Numbered from the stretch's first letter, positions 23,708-31,450 are shown. The stretch is DNA of 31,814 nucleotides from Firmicutes bacterium CAG:822 (GCA_000432855.1 HF990868.1:30305-62118); one strand, 5' to 3'. Made by a program: numbers and translations. The notes: generated by a model from the letters alone, not told the origin.

Positions 23708-24313
23708 ATGCCAAAAAAATTTAAGTTATATCCTAAAACCGTATTAACAGCAATCTGTGGGGTGGCTTTTGTAACTACCTTAACCGCATGTGGTAGTAAT
23801 GTGGCCGTTCAAAAGACTGAAGATACTAATTCACAAGAAAGTATTGAAAGCGTTGAAACTCAAAATAACGAGCAAACAAATACTGAAAACATTGATACAA
23901 CTTTAGAGACTCAAGAAGAAAAAGATTCAGCGGTTGAAGAAGCAATTAGTATTATGTTAGATGAAGCTGACCAATTAAGCGAATCTGCTTCCAATGCCGC
24001 TAATAGTGAAGAGGTGCAAGGACATCTTGCAACTTCTATGCAAAATCTCAAAGATTTAACCGATTTTGTTTTTAATGGTAGTGAAATAAATGGTGTCACT
24101 TTTAGCGAATTAAGTGAAGAAGGAAAACAAAAAGTAAAAGATGCTTTAAGTTCTTTAGATGCGACTTTAAATTATTTAATACCAAATTATCGAGAAAGAC
24201 TTAAAGAGTGGTTTACAGATACTGCGGCTGATGGATTAGACGCTTTAGATGAATTAAAAGATAAAGGTCTAGGTCTCTTAGATGAAATTCAATCAAAAAG
24301 AAATTCAAAATAG
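23708..24313 (+). CDS. Lipoprotein of unknown function
   Basis: The 201 residues begin with a basic region and hydrophobic stretch ending in the lipobox LTAC, with Cys28 the predicted lipidated residue. An acidic Asn/Glu/Thr-rich linker (about 30-75) follows, then a largely helical domain (about 76-201) with no Cys. It contains SISEEGKQ-like turns (LSEEGKQKVKDALSSL) and RERLKEWF near the end. I recognise no family. The linker and lipid anchor put it outside, tethered to the membrane. It has its own promoter and terminator, so no operon partner helps to assign it, though it lies between a Ca2+ pump and the agr locus. Confidence 0.8.
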   Translation: MPKKFKLYPKTVLTAICGVAFVTTLTACGSNVAVQKTEDTNSQESIESVETQNNEQTNTENIDTTLETQEEKDSAVEEAISIMLDEADQLSESASNAANSEEVQGHLATSMQNLKDLTDFVFNGSEINGVTFSELSEEGKQKVKDALSSLDATLNYLIPNYRERLKEWFTDTAADGLDALDELKDKGLGLLDEIQSKRNSK

Positions 24314-24328
24314 TATGTTTTATAATAC

Positions 24329-24360
24329 AAAAGGTAATATTTCGAAAAATTACCTTTTTT
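24329..24360 (+). terminator. Intrinsic terminator after the lipoprotein gene
   Basis: AAAAGGTAAT (24329-24338) pairs perfectly with ATTACCTTTT (24349-24358), loop of 10 bases, followed by T. Confidence 0.85.
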
Positions 24361-24443
24361 CATTGTAATATTTGTCAAATTATGGTATATTTACATAAGA
24401 ATATTATACTGTAGGCATAATTAGAGAAGGAAAGGTAAGATTT

Positions 24444-25145
24444 ATGATAAATTTTATTATTTGTGATGATGTAAAGCAGTATCGTGAAATGGTTGAACAT
24501 ATAGTTGTTTCATATATGATGAAAAATAAGCTAGAATATAAAACACACGTTTTTAAAGATTATGATAGTGACTTCTTAAAAATAGTAGAATCTAAATTAT
24601 CTTTTAAAGTGTATATATTAGACATTGAAACACCAACGAGATCTGGAATTGACATCGCAAGACTGATTCGAAATAAAGATGTTGACAGTGTTTTAATCTT
24701 TTTAACTGGTCACCAAGAACTTGGCCATGTCGTTATGAAAAATGATTTTCTATTCTTATCATATATAAATAAATTTGATGATTGTGAAAAAAGACTAACT
24801 AAATCATTAGATAAAGCTTTACAAATGTTTAAAATCAAAAGTGTTATTAGATTTAAAGACAACGGTGTCGTCTATACCATTCCGCAAGATGATATTTTAT
24901 ATATTACTAGGGATAGTGTAAAAAGAAAATGTATAATTGTTACTGACTATAGTGAATTTCATGTTGGTAAAAATCTTGCAGAACTAGAAGAAGAAGTTAA
25001 TGATAATTTTGTAAAAACACATAGAGCTTGTTTGATGAACACTAAACGTATATTAAGTTTCAGTAAATCGCAAAAGGAAGTGGTCTTTGACAATGGAATG
25101 ACTTCTGATTTAATCTCAACAAGATTTGATAAGGAGTTGATATAA
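24444..25145 (+). CDS. agrA: AgrA-like LytTR response regulator
   Basis: The 233 residues form a receiver domain (about 1-125) plus a LytTR DNA-binding domain (about 133-233). The receiver has the acidic pair Asp8-Asp9 and the phosphoacceptor Asp60 in YILDIE, followed by LTGH (switch Thr). The LytTR domain includes DILYITRDS, FVKTHRACLMN and a C-terminal ISTRF, typical of AgrA/ComE/VirR-type regulators that bind pairs of short direct repeats. It should be phosphorylated by the kinase encoded next. The kinase ribosome site lies within the last codons of this gene and its start is 2 bases after the stop, so they are coupled. GAAAGG precedes the ATG. A TATACT at 24405 is a possible -10, without a good -35, which fits activator dependence. 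Confidence 0.9.
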   Translation: MINFIICDDVKQYREMVEHIVVSYMMKNKLEYKTHVFKDYDSDFLKIVESKLSFKVYILDIETPTRSGIDIARLIRNKDVDSVLIFLTGHQELGHVVMKNDFLFLSYINKFDDCEKRLTKSLDKALQMFKIKSVIRFKDNGVVYTIPQDDILYITRDSVKRKCIIVTDYSEFHVGKNLAELEEEVNDNFVKTHRACLMNTKRILSFSKSQKEVVFDNGMTSDLISTRFDKELI

Positions 25146-25146
25146 G

Positions 25147-26451
25147 GTGGAAAAAGTATTATTAACATTGTTCTCAAGTTTTATATCTGCAATTGTCCAC
25201 ACTTATTGCTGGCAAAAATTATCAAATAATAAATTTAATTTAAATTATTTAATAAGTTTGTTGTTTTCAACAGCAGCATTATTTGTATCAAATTTACTTT
25301 TTGCTCAACCTTTAAAATTAGTTGTAATTTTTTTCTTATTAGTAGCAGATAATTATTTTTTATTAAGCAAAGATATTAAACAAACAATTATATTAGTTGT
25401 TATATCACATGTGATATTAGCTCTTACTGAAACTTCGTTCATTATTGTTGCATCAATTATAATTGGAAACGAAATTGATACACTTGTATACGAACCAGTT
25501 CCGTTTATATTGTTAAATTTATATATACTAATTGTTTCACAATTGATTTGTAAAACCAGAATAATAAAAAAAATATATTTGCTATTTTATCAAAATAAAT
25601 ACCTTCAAAAGAAATTTGAAATATTTGTTTACCCACTAATAATTATATTTATTATGATTATTGCAACTATTGAAAGTCATATACAGATGCCATTTACTTT
25701 AATTTTAACTATTAATACAATAATGGCTATTGTTTTTATTTCTATTACAATAACTTCAAGCAGAATTAAAGAACAATATAATAAAATAAATAGTAAATAT
25801 GAAACTAGTATTTCTAGCTTAAAAGAATATGAAGTTATGATTGATAAATTTAGAGTAGATACTCATGAAAATAAGAATGAATTTTTAACCATAAGAAGCA
25901 TGATAAGAGATGATGGAGATAAAGAAAAAATTATAAAATATATAGATAAATTAGTTGATAATAAAATTAAAGATATTGATAAAATCATGAAACAAACAGC
26001 AAAAATACCTAAAGGTGGTTTAAGAGCTACAATATATTCAAAACTTTGTCTAATGGATAAATTAAAAATTAAATATAATTTAAATATTTCTAGAGAAATT
26101 AGAACCACTGATTTAATAAATTTAAATGAAGATTTAGTTTTAAAGATATGTAAAATATTAGGTGTATTTTTAGATAATGCTATAGAGGCAGTAAGATGTT
26201 TGAAGAAAAAAGAAATATCTATAGAAATATATACTATAGATAATCAATTATGCATTGATATTACTAATAATTTTAAAGGTTCGCTAGATTTAGATAAAAT
26301 AAACAACATAAAATACACAACAAAAGGCGATGGTCATGGATATGGATTAACTTTAGTAAATAATATTTTAAATGAAGAACAAGATACCTTAGAAAATGAG
26401 AAAAGTATAAATCGTGATACCTTCACACAAACCTTAAAAATAAAAATGTAG
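25147..26451 (+). CDS. agrC: AgrC-like GHKL histidine kinase (peptide receptor)
   Basis: The 434 residues contain an N-terminal membrane domain of about six helices (1-205), a dimerisation helix with phosphoacceptor His240 (DTHENKNEF), and a GHKL ATPase domain with N box LDNAIEA (Asn344) and G box GDGHGYGL (394-401). AgrC-type kinases bind the cyclic autoinducer on the outside face and phosphorylate their LytTR regulator. The start is GTG at 25147, with AAGGAG 10 bases upstream. The coding sequence is unusually poor in C compared with neighbours. The gene converges on agrD and shares a terminator with it. Gene order regulator-kinase, opposite to the staphylococcal C-A order, is noteworthy. 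Confidence 0.9.
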   Translation: MEKVLLTLFSSFISAIVHTYCWQKLSNNKFNLNYLISLLFSTAALFVSNLLFAQPLKLVVIFFLLVADNYFLLSKDIKQTIILVVISHVILALTETSFIIVASIIIGNEIDTLVYEPVPFILLNLYILIVSQLICKTRIIKKIYLLFYQNKYLQKKFEIFVYPLIIIFIMIIATIESHIQMPFTLILTINTIMAIVFISITITSSRIKEQYNKINSKYETSISSLKEYEVMIDKFRVDTHENKNEFLTIRSMIRDDGDKEKIIKYIDKLVDNKIKDIDKIMKQTAKIPKGGLRATIYSKLCLMDKLKIKYNLNISREIRTTDLINLNEDLVLKICKILGVFLDNAIEAVRCLKKKEISIEIYTIDNQLCIDITNNFKGSLDLDKINNIKYTTKGDGHGYGLTLVNNILNEEQDTLENEKSINRDTFTQTLKIKM

Positions 26452-26475
26452 ATAAAATTAAATCTACATTTTTTA
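26442..26475. terminator. Bidirectional terminator between agrC and agrD
   Basis: ATGTAGAT (26446-26453) pairs perfectly with ATCTACAT (26462-26469) around AAAATTAA. A T run follows on the plus strand and an equivalent run on the minus strand. Both stop codons lie in or next to it. Confidence 0.82.
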
Positions 26476-26592
26476 TTTAATTAAGCTTTTTGGACATTCT
26501 GGTTCATCATACCACCAGCCAGCACATGCTACACTACTTGCATTAGCAAACATGCCACCAAGTGAAGATAATAATGATGCAATAAAACTCAT
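26473..26592 (-). CDS. agrD: AgrD-like autoinducing peptide precursor
   Basis: This 39-residue frame begins at ATG 26592 with GAAAGGAG eight bases upstream, 55 bases after the agrB stop. It has the three parts of AgrD. The amphipathic membrane leader is MSFIASLLSSLGGMFANAS. The core around Cys23 is SVACAGWWY. The conserved acidic tail is DEPECPKSLIK, which aligns with the DEVEVPKEL tail of staphylococcal AgrD. AgrB normally cuts just before the acidic tail and joins the new C-terminus to the core Cys as a thiolactone. Aligned that way, the ring would be CAGWWY (six residues); cutting one residue earlier gives the commoner five. The sequence and position next to agrB make the identity strong; the processed form is a prediction. 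Confidence 0.9.
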   Translation of the reverse strand: MSFIASLLSSLGGMFANASSVACAGWWYDEPECPKSLIK

Positions 26593-26647
26593 AAAACTAA
26601 CTCCTTTCTATAGATTTATGTTTAAATTAAATAATTTAAACCAGATG

Positions 26648-27247
26648 TTAGGGTTGATAACTTTTGTAGTTATCATATGGTTCTCCGCAAATTTTGTAAG
26701 TTGTTGGTGCTGTGAAAACACATTGTATTAATAATGACAAAATAAACGCATTAGCAAAAAAATTATTCTCTATAAGTAATGACATTGTTACAAATGAAAT
26801 TGCAATCACCGTTGATATTAATTTATAAATTCTACGTCTTTTTGGACTAACGATAGGTCTTTTTGCCGTATCAGCAGGACTATTCTTATGAATTAGAATA
26901 ATACCTATTATTCCAAAAATTATTTTTATATTAATTGGTATTATTATATTCGCACTCAAATAAGTAGATAAAATAAATATAGTAGCCGAAGAAACTAAAC
27001 ATATCCAACTTTTAGAAGCGTGTATTCCAAAAGAAGGAGCTCTTAGAATATTATATATAACAGTAAAGATTAATAATTCTTTAAATATGCCAAGATATAA
27101 TGAAATTCCAAATATAATAATTGATTTAGTAATCATTAAATATAATCCAAGTAATCCATATTTTAATTCAGCTAATCTTTCTTCTGAATAATCAGGATAA
27201 TATTTATGTATTAAATTCATGGAATTATTGATAAATACTTCTTTCAT
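26648..27247 (-). CDS. agrB: AgrB-like peptide-processing membrane protease
   Basis: The 199 residues form a polytopic membrane protein of about five to six helices. The AgrB active-site segment is intact: RAPSFGIHASKSWICL with His76 and Cys83, closely matching His77 and Cys84 of Staphylococcus aureus AgrB. AgrB is a membrane Cys protease that removes the AgrD tail and forms the thiolactone. The length is usual for the family (about 190-200). Basic loop PKRRRIYK follows residue 130. AAAGAGG precedes the ATG. It is the first gene of a two-gene minus-strand unit with agrD. The upstream region has a TATTAT -10 candidate (27269-27274) but no consensus -35, as expected of a promoter needing AgrA. 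Confidence 0.93.
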   Translation of the reverse strand: MKEVFINNSMNLIHKYYPDYSEERLAELKYGLLGLYLMITKSIIIFGISLYLGIFKELLIFTVIYNILRAPSFGIHASKSWICLVSSATIFILSTYLSANIIIPINIKIIFGIIGIILIHKNSPADTAKRPIVSPKRRRIYKLISTVIAISFVTMSLLIENNFFANAFILSLLIQCVFTAPTTYKICGEPYDNYKSYQP

Positions 27248-27590
27248 ACAAATACCTCTTTACCGTAAAAATAATACCTCAAACAAGGGTATAAAGTTTA
27301 CAAAATGTTCAATATATAAAAAATTATCCCTAAATATCAAAAAAAGTATTTTATTTATGACACTTGTTAGCATTCAGTCAAAATAAGCACACTTTCAAAC
27401 AAAAATGTGTGATAAAGACACCAGTACGTGTAAAATCAAACTTGTCGATGTAGTAACTGTGCACATTTAATTTTATATTAGTAGTATTGAGAATTTTGTC
27501 GGAATAAGTAATATGGTTTTCATTGAAAGCAAAGGCCTTATTAATTTATACTAGTATTGTAAGAGATTTACTAGAAGGGAGATGTAAGAC
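27248..27590. other. Intergenic region between agrB and csp
   Basis: No gene is seen. The left part should carry the agrBD promoter (minus strand). The plus-strand text AAAGTTTAC AAAATGTTCA (about 27293-27312) holds two GTT-centred half-sites 11 bases apart, a weak candidate for LytTR binding. The middle (27390-27460) has short inverted repeats (CACAC/GTGTG, ACAC/GTGT). The right part holds the csp promoter and 70-base leader. Confidence 0.5.
27487..27514 (+). promoter_or_regulatory. Candidate promoter of the cold-shock gene
   Basis: TTGAGA (27487-27492), 16-base spacer, TAATAT (27509-27514). It would give a leader of about 70 bases before the ATG; AAGGGAG at 27575 is the ribosome site. Confidence 0.5.
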
Positions 27591-27803
27591 ATGAAGGGCA
27601 AAGTTAAGTGGTTCAACAATGAAAAAGGTTTTGGTTTTATCGAATATAACGATAAAGAAGATATATTCGTCCACTATTCAGCAATTCTTACACCTGGCTA
27701 CAAAACGCTAGTTGAAGGTCAGTACGTTGAATTCGATTTAGTCAGAACTGACAAAGGTTTGCAAGCTAAGAACGTTGTCGAAATTAAAACTGCACTTGTG
27801 TAG
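27591..27803 (+). CDS. Cold-shock domain protein (Csp family)
   Basis: The 70-residue protein is a single cold-shock domain, an OB-fold RNA chaperone of the cytoplasm. RNA-binding motifs are visible: KGFGFIE (RNP1) and DIFVHYSAI (RNP2), after the typical start MKGKVKWFNNEKG. Length is normal for the family (65-70). Position 29-32 reads HYSAI rather than the common HFSAI, a conservative change. It is probably monocistronic, with a promoter about 80 bases upstream and a terminator overlapping the stop. Which Csp paralogue it is cannot be told. Confidence 0.95.
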   Translation: MKGKVKWFNNEKGFGFIEYNDKEDIFVHYSAILTPGYKTLVEGQYVEFDLVRTDKGLQAKNVVEIKTALV

Positions 27804-27812
27804 TTTTTTTTC
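27787..27812 (+). terminator. Intrinsic terminator after csp
   Basis: AACTGCA (27788-27794) pairs with TGTAGTT (27799-27805), one G-U, around CTTG, followed by a run of T. The stop codon lies in the 3' arm. Confidence 0.75.
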
Positions 27813-27865
27813 TATTCAAAACACATAATTTCCCACACATTATCATATAAATTGTATGAAAAATA

Positions 27866-27874
27866 TGTTATAAT
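27866..27874 (+). promoter_or_regulatory. Extended -10 promoter of hpf
   Basis: TGT TATAAT, only 20 bases before the ATG at 27894, so the leader is very short. No consensus -35 is present. Confidence 0.6.
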
Positions 27875-27893
27875 GTAGTTGGAAGGTGATGAT

Positions 27894-28427
27894 ATGAAAT
27901 ATATAATCCGTGGCCAAAAAGTCAAAGTCACAAATGACCTCAAAGAACATGCAGAAAAAAAACTTTCAAAGCTTGATAAGTACTTTAGTGAAGGAGAAGA
28001 TTTTACTGCTACTGTTGTAATTAGAAAAGTTGAACCTAATTACAAAGTGGAAGTAACTATTCCTGTTAAAAAAGTTATTTTAAGAGCTGAAGAAAGTCAC
28101 AAAGATCCTTTCGCTGCAATCGATTTAATTATCGATAAGCTAGAAAGACAAATTCGTAAAAACAAAACACGAATGAGTAAAAAAGTAATTAAGGATAAGT
28201 TTCCTGGTTTTGTCACTGACTTCAAAGTGGAAAAGACTGAAAACGATAAGAGTAAAATCGTTAAACGCAAAAGTGTTGAACTTAAACCAATGAGTGAGGA
28301 CGAAGCTATTTTACAAATGAATCTAATAGATCATACATTCTTTATTTTCAGAAATTCAAAAACTGGAGATATTGAAGTTATTTATAAACGTGAAGATGGC
28401 AACTACGGTTTAATTAAAGAGAAATAA
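27894..28427 (+). CDS. hpf: Ribosome hibernation promoting factor, long form
   Basis: The 177 residues have an N-terminal S30AE domain (about 1-95, KYIIRGQKVKVTNDL and HKDPFAAIDLIIDKLERQIRK) and the C-terminal dimerisation domain (about 120-177, KRKSVELKPMSEDEAILQM, DHTFFIFRN, DGNYGLI). Long HPF binds the 30S subunit and pairs two ribosomes through the C-terminal domain into inactive 100S dimers in stationary phase or stress. The ATG at 27894 is chosen because GGAAGGTG lies 5 bases before it; the in-frame TTG at 27879 is between promoter and ribosome site. It lies just upstream of secA, as in many Firmicutes. Confidence 0.95.
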   Translation: MKYIIRGQKVKVTNDLKEHAEKKLSKLDKYFSEGEDFTATVVIRKVEPNYKVEVTIPVKKVILRAEESHKDPFAAIDLIIDKLERQIRKNKTRMSKKVIKDKFPGFVTDFKVEKTENDKSKIVKRKSVELKPMSEDEAILQMNLIDHTFFIFRNSKTGDIEVIYKREDGNYGLIKEK

Positions 28428-28446
28428 ATCGCCCAAAGCGATTTTT
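28426..28446 (+). terminator. Intrinsic terminator after hpf
   Basis: AAATCGC (28426-28432) pairs with GCGATTT (28438-28444) around CCAAA, followed by T. It overlaps the stop codon. Confidence 0.8.
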
Positions 28447-28472
28447 CTCATGTTTTATCACCAATCTAGAAT

Positions 28473-28519
28473 AAAAACAGGGCTTACTTTCAATTATTTT
28501 GAATTTTTGCCTTGTTTTT
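28473..28519 (+). terminator. Second, larger hairpin between hpf and secA
   Basis: AAAAACAGGGC (28473-28483) pairs with GCCTTGTTTTT (28509-28519), one G-U, with an inner hairpin TTCAA/TTGAA (28489-28503). The 3' arm ends in T. It lies upstream of the secA -10 and probably acts as a tandem terminator. Confidence 0.55.
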
Positions 28520-28540
28520 CTATGCATTTTAGCGTTTTTT

Positions 28541-28549
28541 TGGTAAAAT
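28541..28549 (+). promoter_or_regulatory. Extended -10 promoter of secA
   Basis: TGG TAAAAT lies about 27 bases before the ATG at 28576, with no clear -35. GAAAGGA (28561-28567) is the ribosome site. Confidence 0.55.
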
Positions 28550-28575
28550 ACTATATAGACGAAAGGATGGACAGT

Positions 28576-31068
28576 ATGAATTTTTTCAAAAAGATATTTG
28601 ATCATGAATATAAAGAATTAGAAAGATTTAAAAAAATTGCTGATGAAATCGATGCCTTAGATGAAGAAATGTCTAAATTAACCGATAAACAATTAAAAGC
28701 AAAAACAAAAGAATTTAAAGAGAGACTACAAAACGGAGAAACTTTAGAGGATATTAAAGTTGAAGCTTTTGCTGTTGCTAGAGAAGCCGCTTATCGTGTT
28801 ATTGGTGAAAAACCATATTATGTACAGTTATTAGGTGGACTTGCTATTCATTATGGTAATATTGCCGAAATGAAAACTGGTGAAGGTAAAACCTTAACAT
28901 CTATCTTACCAGCATACTTAAACGCTTTAACTGGCGATGGTGTACACATTATTACCGTTAACGAATATCTAGCTGGTCGTGATGCTAACTGGATGGGTAA
29001 AATTTACGAATTTTTAGGCCTAACCGTTGGTATTAACTATCGTGAATATAATCAAGAACAAAAAAGAGCAGCCTACAACTGCGATATCATGTATTCAACA
29101 AATAATGAAATCGGATTCGATTATTTAAGAGATAACATGGTAGTACGTGCCGAAGATAGAGTTCAAAGACCACTTAATTTTGTTATCATCGATGAGGTTG
29201 ACTCAGTTTTAATCGATGAGGCTAGAACTCCATTAATTATTTCTGGTGGAAAAATGCAATCCGCAAACTTATATCAACAAGCTGATAAATTTGCTAAAAC
29301 ATTAAAAGAAAATGAAGGATATATTTACGACGAAAAAACTAAAGCTACTTCATTAGATGAAACAGGTATTAAAAAAGCTGAAAAATATTTCAATGTTAAA
29401 AACTTATATGATATTGAACATGCAACTTTAGTTCACTTTATCAATCAAGCTTTACACGCTAACTACAGTATGAAAAAAGACTTCGATTATGTCATTCAAG
29501 ATGGCAAAATCGTTATCGTTGACCAATTTACTGGTCGTTTAATGCCAGGAAGAAACTTCTCAGAAGGATTACACCAAGCAATTGAAGCTAAGGAAGGTGT
29601 TCAAATTAATGAAGAAACTAAGACTTTAGCAACCATTACATTCCAAAACTTATTCAGAATGTATAAGAAAATAGCTGGTATGACTGGTACTGCTAAAACC
29701 GAAGAAGAAGAATTTAGAGATATTTATAACATGTATGTTATTCAAATACCAACTAATAAACCGATTATTCGTCAAGATTATAGCGATTTAATCTTTGCCA
29801 CAGCTGAAGGTAAATATAGTGCTATTGTTAAAGAAATTAAAGAAAGACACGAAAAAGGACAACCAGTCTTAGTTGGTACAGTTGCCGTTGAAAACAGTGA
29901 AAAATTAAGTAAAATGCTTAAAAAAGAACACATTCCACATGAAGTATTAAATGCCAAAAACAACGCTCGTGAAGCTGAAATTATCGCCAAAGCTGGTGAA
30001 AAAGGTGCCGTAACTATCGCCACTAACATGGCCGGACGTGGTACCGATATCAAACTTGGTAAAGGTGTTAAAGAATTAGGTGGATTATGTGTTTTAGGAA
30101 CTGAAAGACATGAATCTAGACGTATTGATAATCAGTTAAGAGGACGTTCTGGTCGTCAAGGTGATCCAGGAATGACTCAATTCTGTGTTTCATTTGAAGA
30201 CGACTTAATGGTAAGATTTGGTACCGATAGTGCTAAACACTTATTACAAAAAGTTGGCTTTGATGGCGAGCTATCAATTAGAAGTAAAGCCTTATCTAGA
30301 TCAATTGAATCAGCGCAAAAACGTGTTGAGGGTAATAACTTCGATACTCGTAAACATTTACTAGAATATGATGACGTTATTAATAACCAACGTATGATTA
30401 TATATGGTAGACGTAATCAAATATTAGATAGTGATTCTATCCACAGTATTACTTTAGAACATTTCAAAAATCATATCGCAAATATTGTAAATAGTCATTT
30501 AGTTGATAGTAATAAATTAACAGGTTTAGATGTTACCGAAATCTTAGAAACAGTTAATGAAAATTTACTTAAAAATGATTTATCAGTTGATGAATTAGAA
30601 GAATTAGATTCAGAAAGTTTAATTGAAACTATTTATGAACATGTTTGTGAAGAATATGAAGCTAAACTTGAACAGTTCCCAGATGAACTTAAAAATGAAT
30701 TCGAAAAAGCTATTTCATTAAGAGTTATTGATACTCACTGGATGGAGCACATCAATGCTATGAGCTTACTTCGTGAAGGAATTTATTTAAGACAATATGC
30801 TCAAGAAAATCCACTTCAAGCATATACTGCTGAAGGTTATGAAATGTTTGATAACCTACTAGCAACCATCGACATGGATATTAGTAGATACTTATTAAAT
30901 GCTGAAATTAGACAAAATACTGAAAGAAAACAAGTTATCAACGGAACACCAAATGAAGATAAGAGCAAAACAAAAAAACAAACTCCAAAAAGAGTAAAAA
31001 AAGTCGGTCGAAATGAACCATGTCCATGTGGTAGTGGAAAAAAATATAAAAACTGCTGTGGCAAATAG
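28576..31068 (+). CDS. secA: Preprotein translocase ATPase SecA
   Basis: SecA drives secretory proteins through SecYEG with ATP. The 830 residues contain Walker A MKTGEGKT (99-106), DEVDSVLIDEARTPLIISG, the preprotein cross-linking region with GRLMPGRNFSEGLHQAIEAKE, TGTAKTEEEEF, ATNMAGRGTDIKLG, RGRSGRQGDPG, the helical scaffold/wing, and a C-terminal zinc-binding tail with Cys816, Cys818, Cys827 and Cys828 that binds SecB or ribosomes in other bacteria. Length is typical of Firmicutes SecA1. The ATG at 28576 is preferred: GAAAGGA lies 8 bases before it, whereas the in-frame ATG at 28567 overlaps that site. No prfB follows in the window; an attachment-site-like repeat region begins directly after the stop. 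Confidence 0.97.
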   Translation: MNFFKKIFDHEYKELERFKKIADEIDALDEEMSKLTDKQLKAKTKEFKERLQNGETLEDIKVEAFAVAREAAYRVIGEKPYYVQLLGGLAIHYGNIAEMKTGEGKTLTSILPAYLNALTGDGVHIITVNEYLAGRDANWMGKIYEFLGLTVGINYREYNQEQKRAAYNCDIMYSTNNEIGFDYLRDNMVVRAEDRVQRPLNFVIIDEVDSVLIDEARTPLIISGGKMQSANLYQQADKFAKTLKENEGYIYDEKTKATSLDETGIKKAEKYFNVKNLYDIEHATLVHFINQALHANYSMKKDFDYVIQDGKIVIVDQFTGRLMPGRNFSEGLHQAIEAKEGVQINEETKTLATITFQNLFRMYKKIAGMTGTAKTEEEEFRDIYNMYVIQIPTNKPIIRQDYSDLIFATAEGKYSAIVKEIKERHEKGQPVLVGTVAVENSEKLSKMLKKEHIPHEVLNAKNNAREAEIIAKAGEKGAVTIATNMAGRGTDIKLGKGVKELGGLCVLGTERHESRRIDNQLRGRSGRQGDPGMTQFCVSFEDDLMVRFGTDSAKHLLQKVGFDGELSIRSKALSRSIESAQKRVEGNNFDTRKHLLEYDDVINNQRMIIYGRRNQILDSDSIHSITLEHFKNHIANIVNSHLVDSNKLTGLDVTEILETVNENLLKNDLSVDELEELDSESLIETIYEHVCEEYEAKLEQFPDELKNEFEKAISLRVIDTHWMEHINAMSLLREGIYLRQYAQENPLQAYTAEGYEMFDNLLATIDMDISRYLLNAEIRQNTERKQVINGTPNEDKSKTKKQTPKRVKKVGRNEPCPCGSGKKYKNCCGK

Positions 31069-31218
31069 CTTATAAAATAAGGGTTTGCGAGGACTTTAAA
31101 AATTAAAAAAATTACAAAAAATAGTCAATTTGTTTCCATTTTGTTTCCAAAATTAGGAAAGATGTTACCAAAATATCGGAAAAACCTTATAAAATAAGGA
31201 AAAAATTTTTGGAAACAA
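31069..31218. repeat. Attachment-site-like repeat cluster after secA
   Basis: A 14-base direct repeat CTTATAAAATAAGG occurs at 31069-31082 and 31186-31199; the second copy is a palindrome with one more C (CCTTAT-AAA-ATAAGG). Between and beside them lie two direct copies of TTTGTTTCCA (31129-31138 and 31140-31149, an 11-base step) and an inverted copy TGGAAACAA (31210-31218). This looks like core and arm sites of a tyrosine recombinase. No integrase gene is in view. No gene is seen from 31069 to 31519. Confidence 0.5.
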
Positions 31219-31229
31219 TTTTGAAAACA

Positions 31230-31264
31230 AAAAAGTTAGCATTAATTTGCTAGCTTTTTATTTA
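31230..31264 (+). terminator. Intrinsic terminator downstream of the secA repeats
   Basis: AAAAAGTTAGC (31230-31240) pairs with GCTAGCTTTTT (31249-31259), one G-U, around ATTAATTT. The U run is the 3' arm itself. It probably ends the secA transcript, or works in both directions. Confidence 0.72.
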
Positions 31265-31361
31265 CTATAATTGCACACTTGCAAAGTAACGAATTATTCA
31301 AGAAGTAGATTTATTAAAATAATTAAATATAAGTAGAATAAGTTAAATGCCGCGATTTATA

Positions 31362-31370
31362 TGGTATAAT
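31362..31370 (+). promoter_or_regulatory. Extended -10 promoter of the Nudix gene
   Basis: TGG TATAAT, with only a weak TTAAAT as -35. It implies a leader of about 140 bases before the ATG at 31520. Confidence 0.6.
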
Positions 31371-31410
31371 AAATATAATTAATAATGTTGAATTATTAAT
31401 TAAGAATGCT

Positions 31411-31450
31411 AAAATAAAACGTAATTTATTATATTATGTAGTTTTATTTT
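31411..31450 (+). promoter_or_regulatory. Leader hairpin 1 of the Nudix gene
   Basis: AAAATAAAAC (31411-31420) and GTTTTATTTT (31441-31450) are perfectly complementary around a 20-base AT-rich loop. It lies between the promoter and the terminator-like hairpin. Confidence 0.5.

Noticed and set aside
28450..28575. Upstream extension of SecA by about 42 residues
   Set aside because: It covers a hairpin and promoter, and SecA proteins normally begin at the MNFFKK-type start found at 28576.
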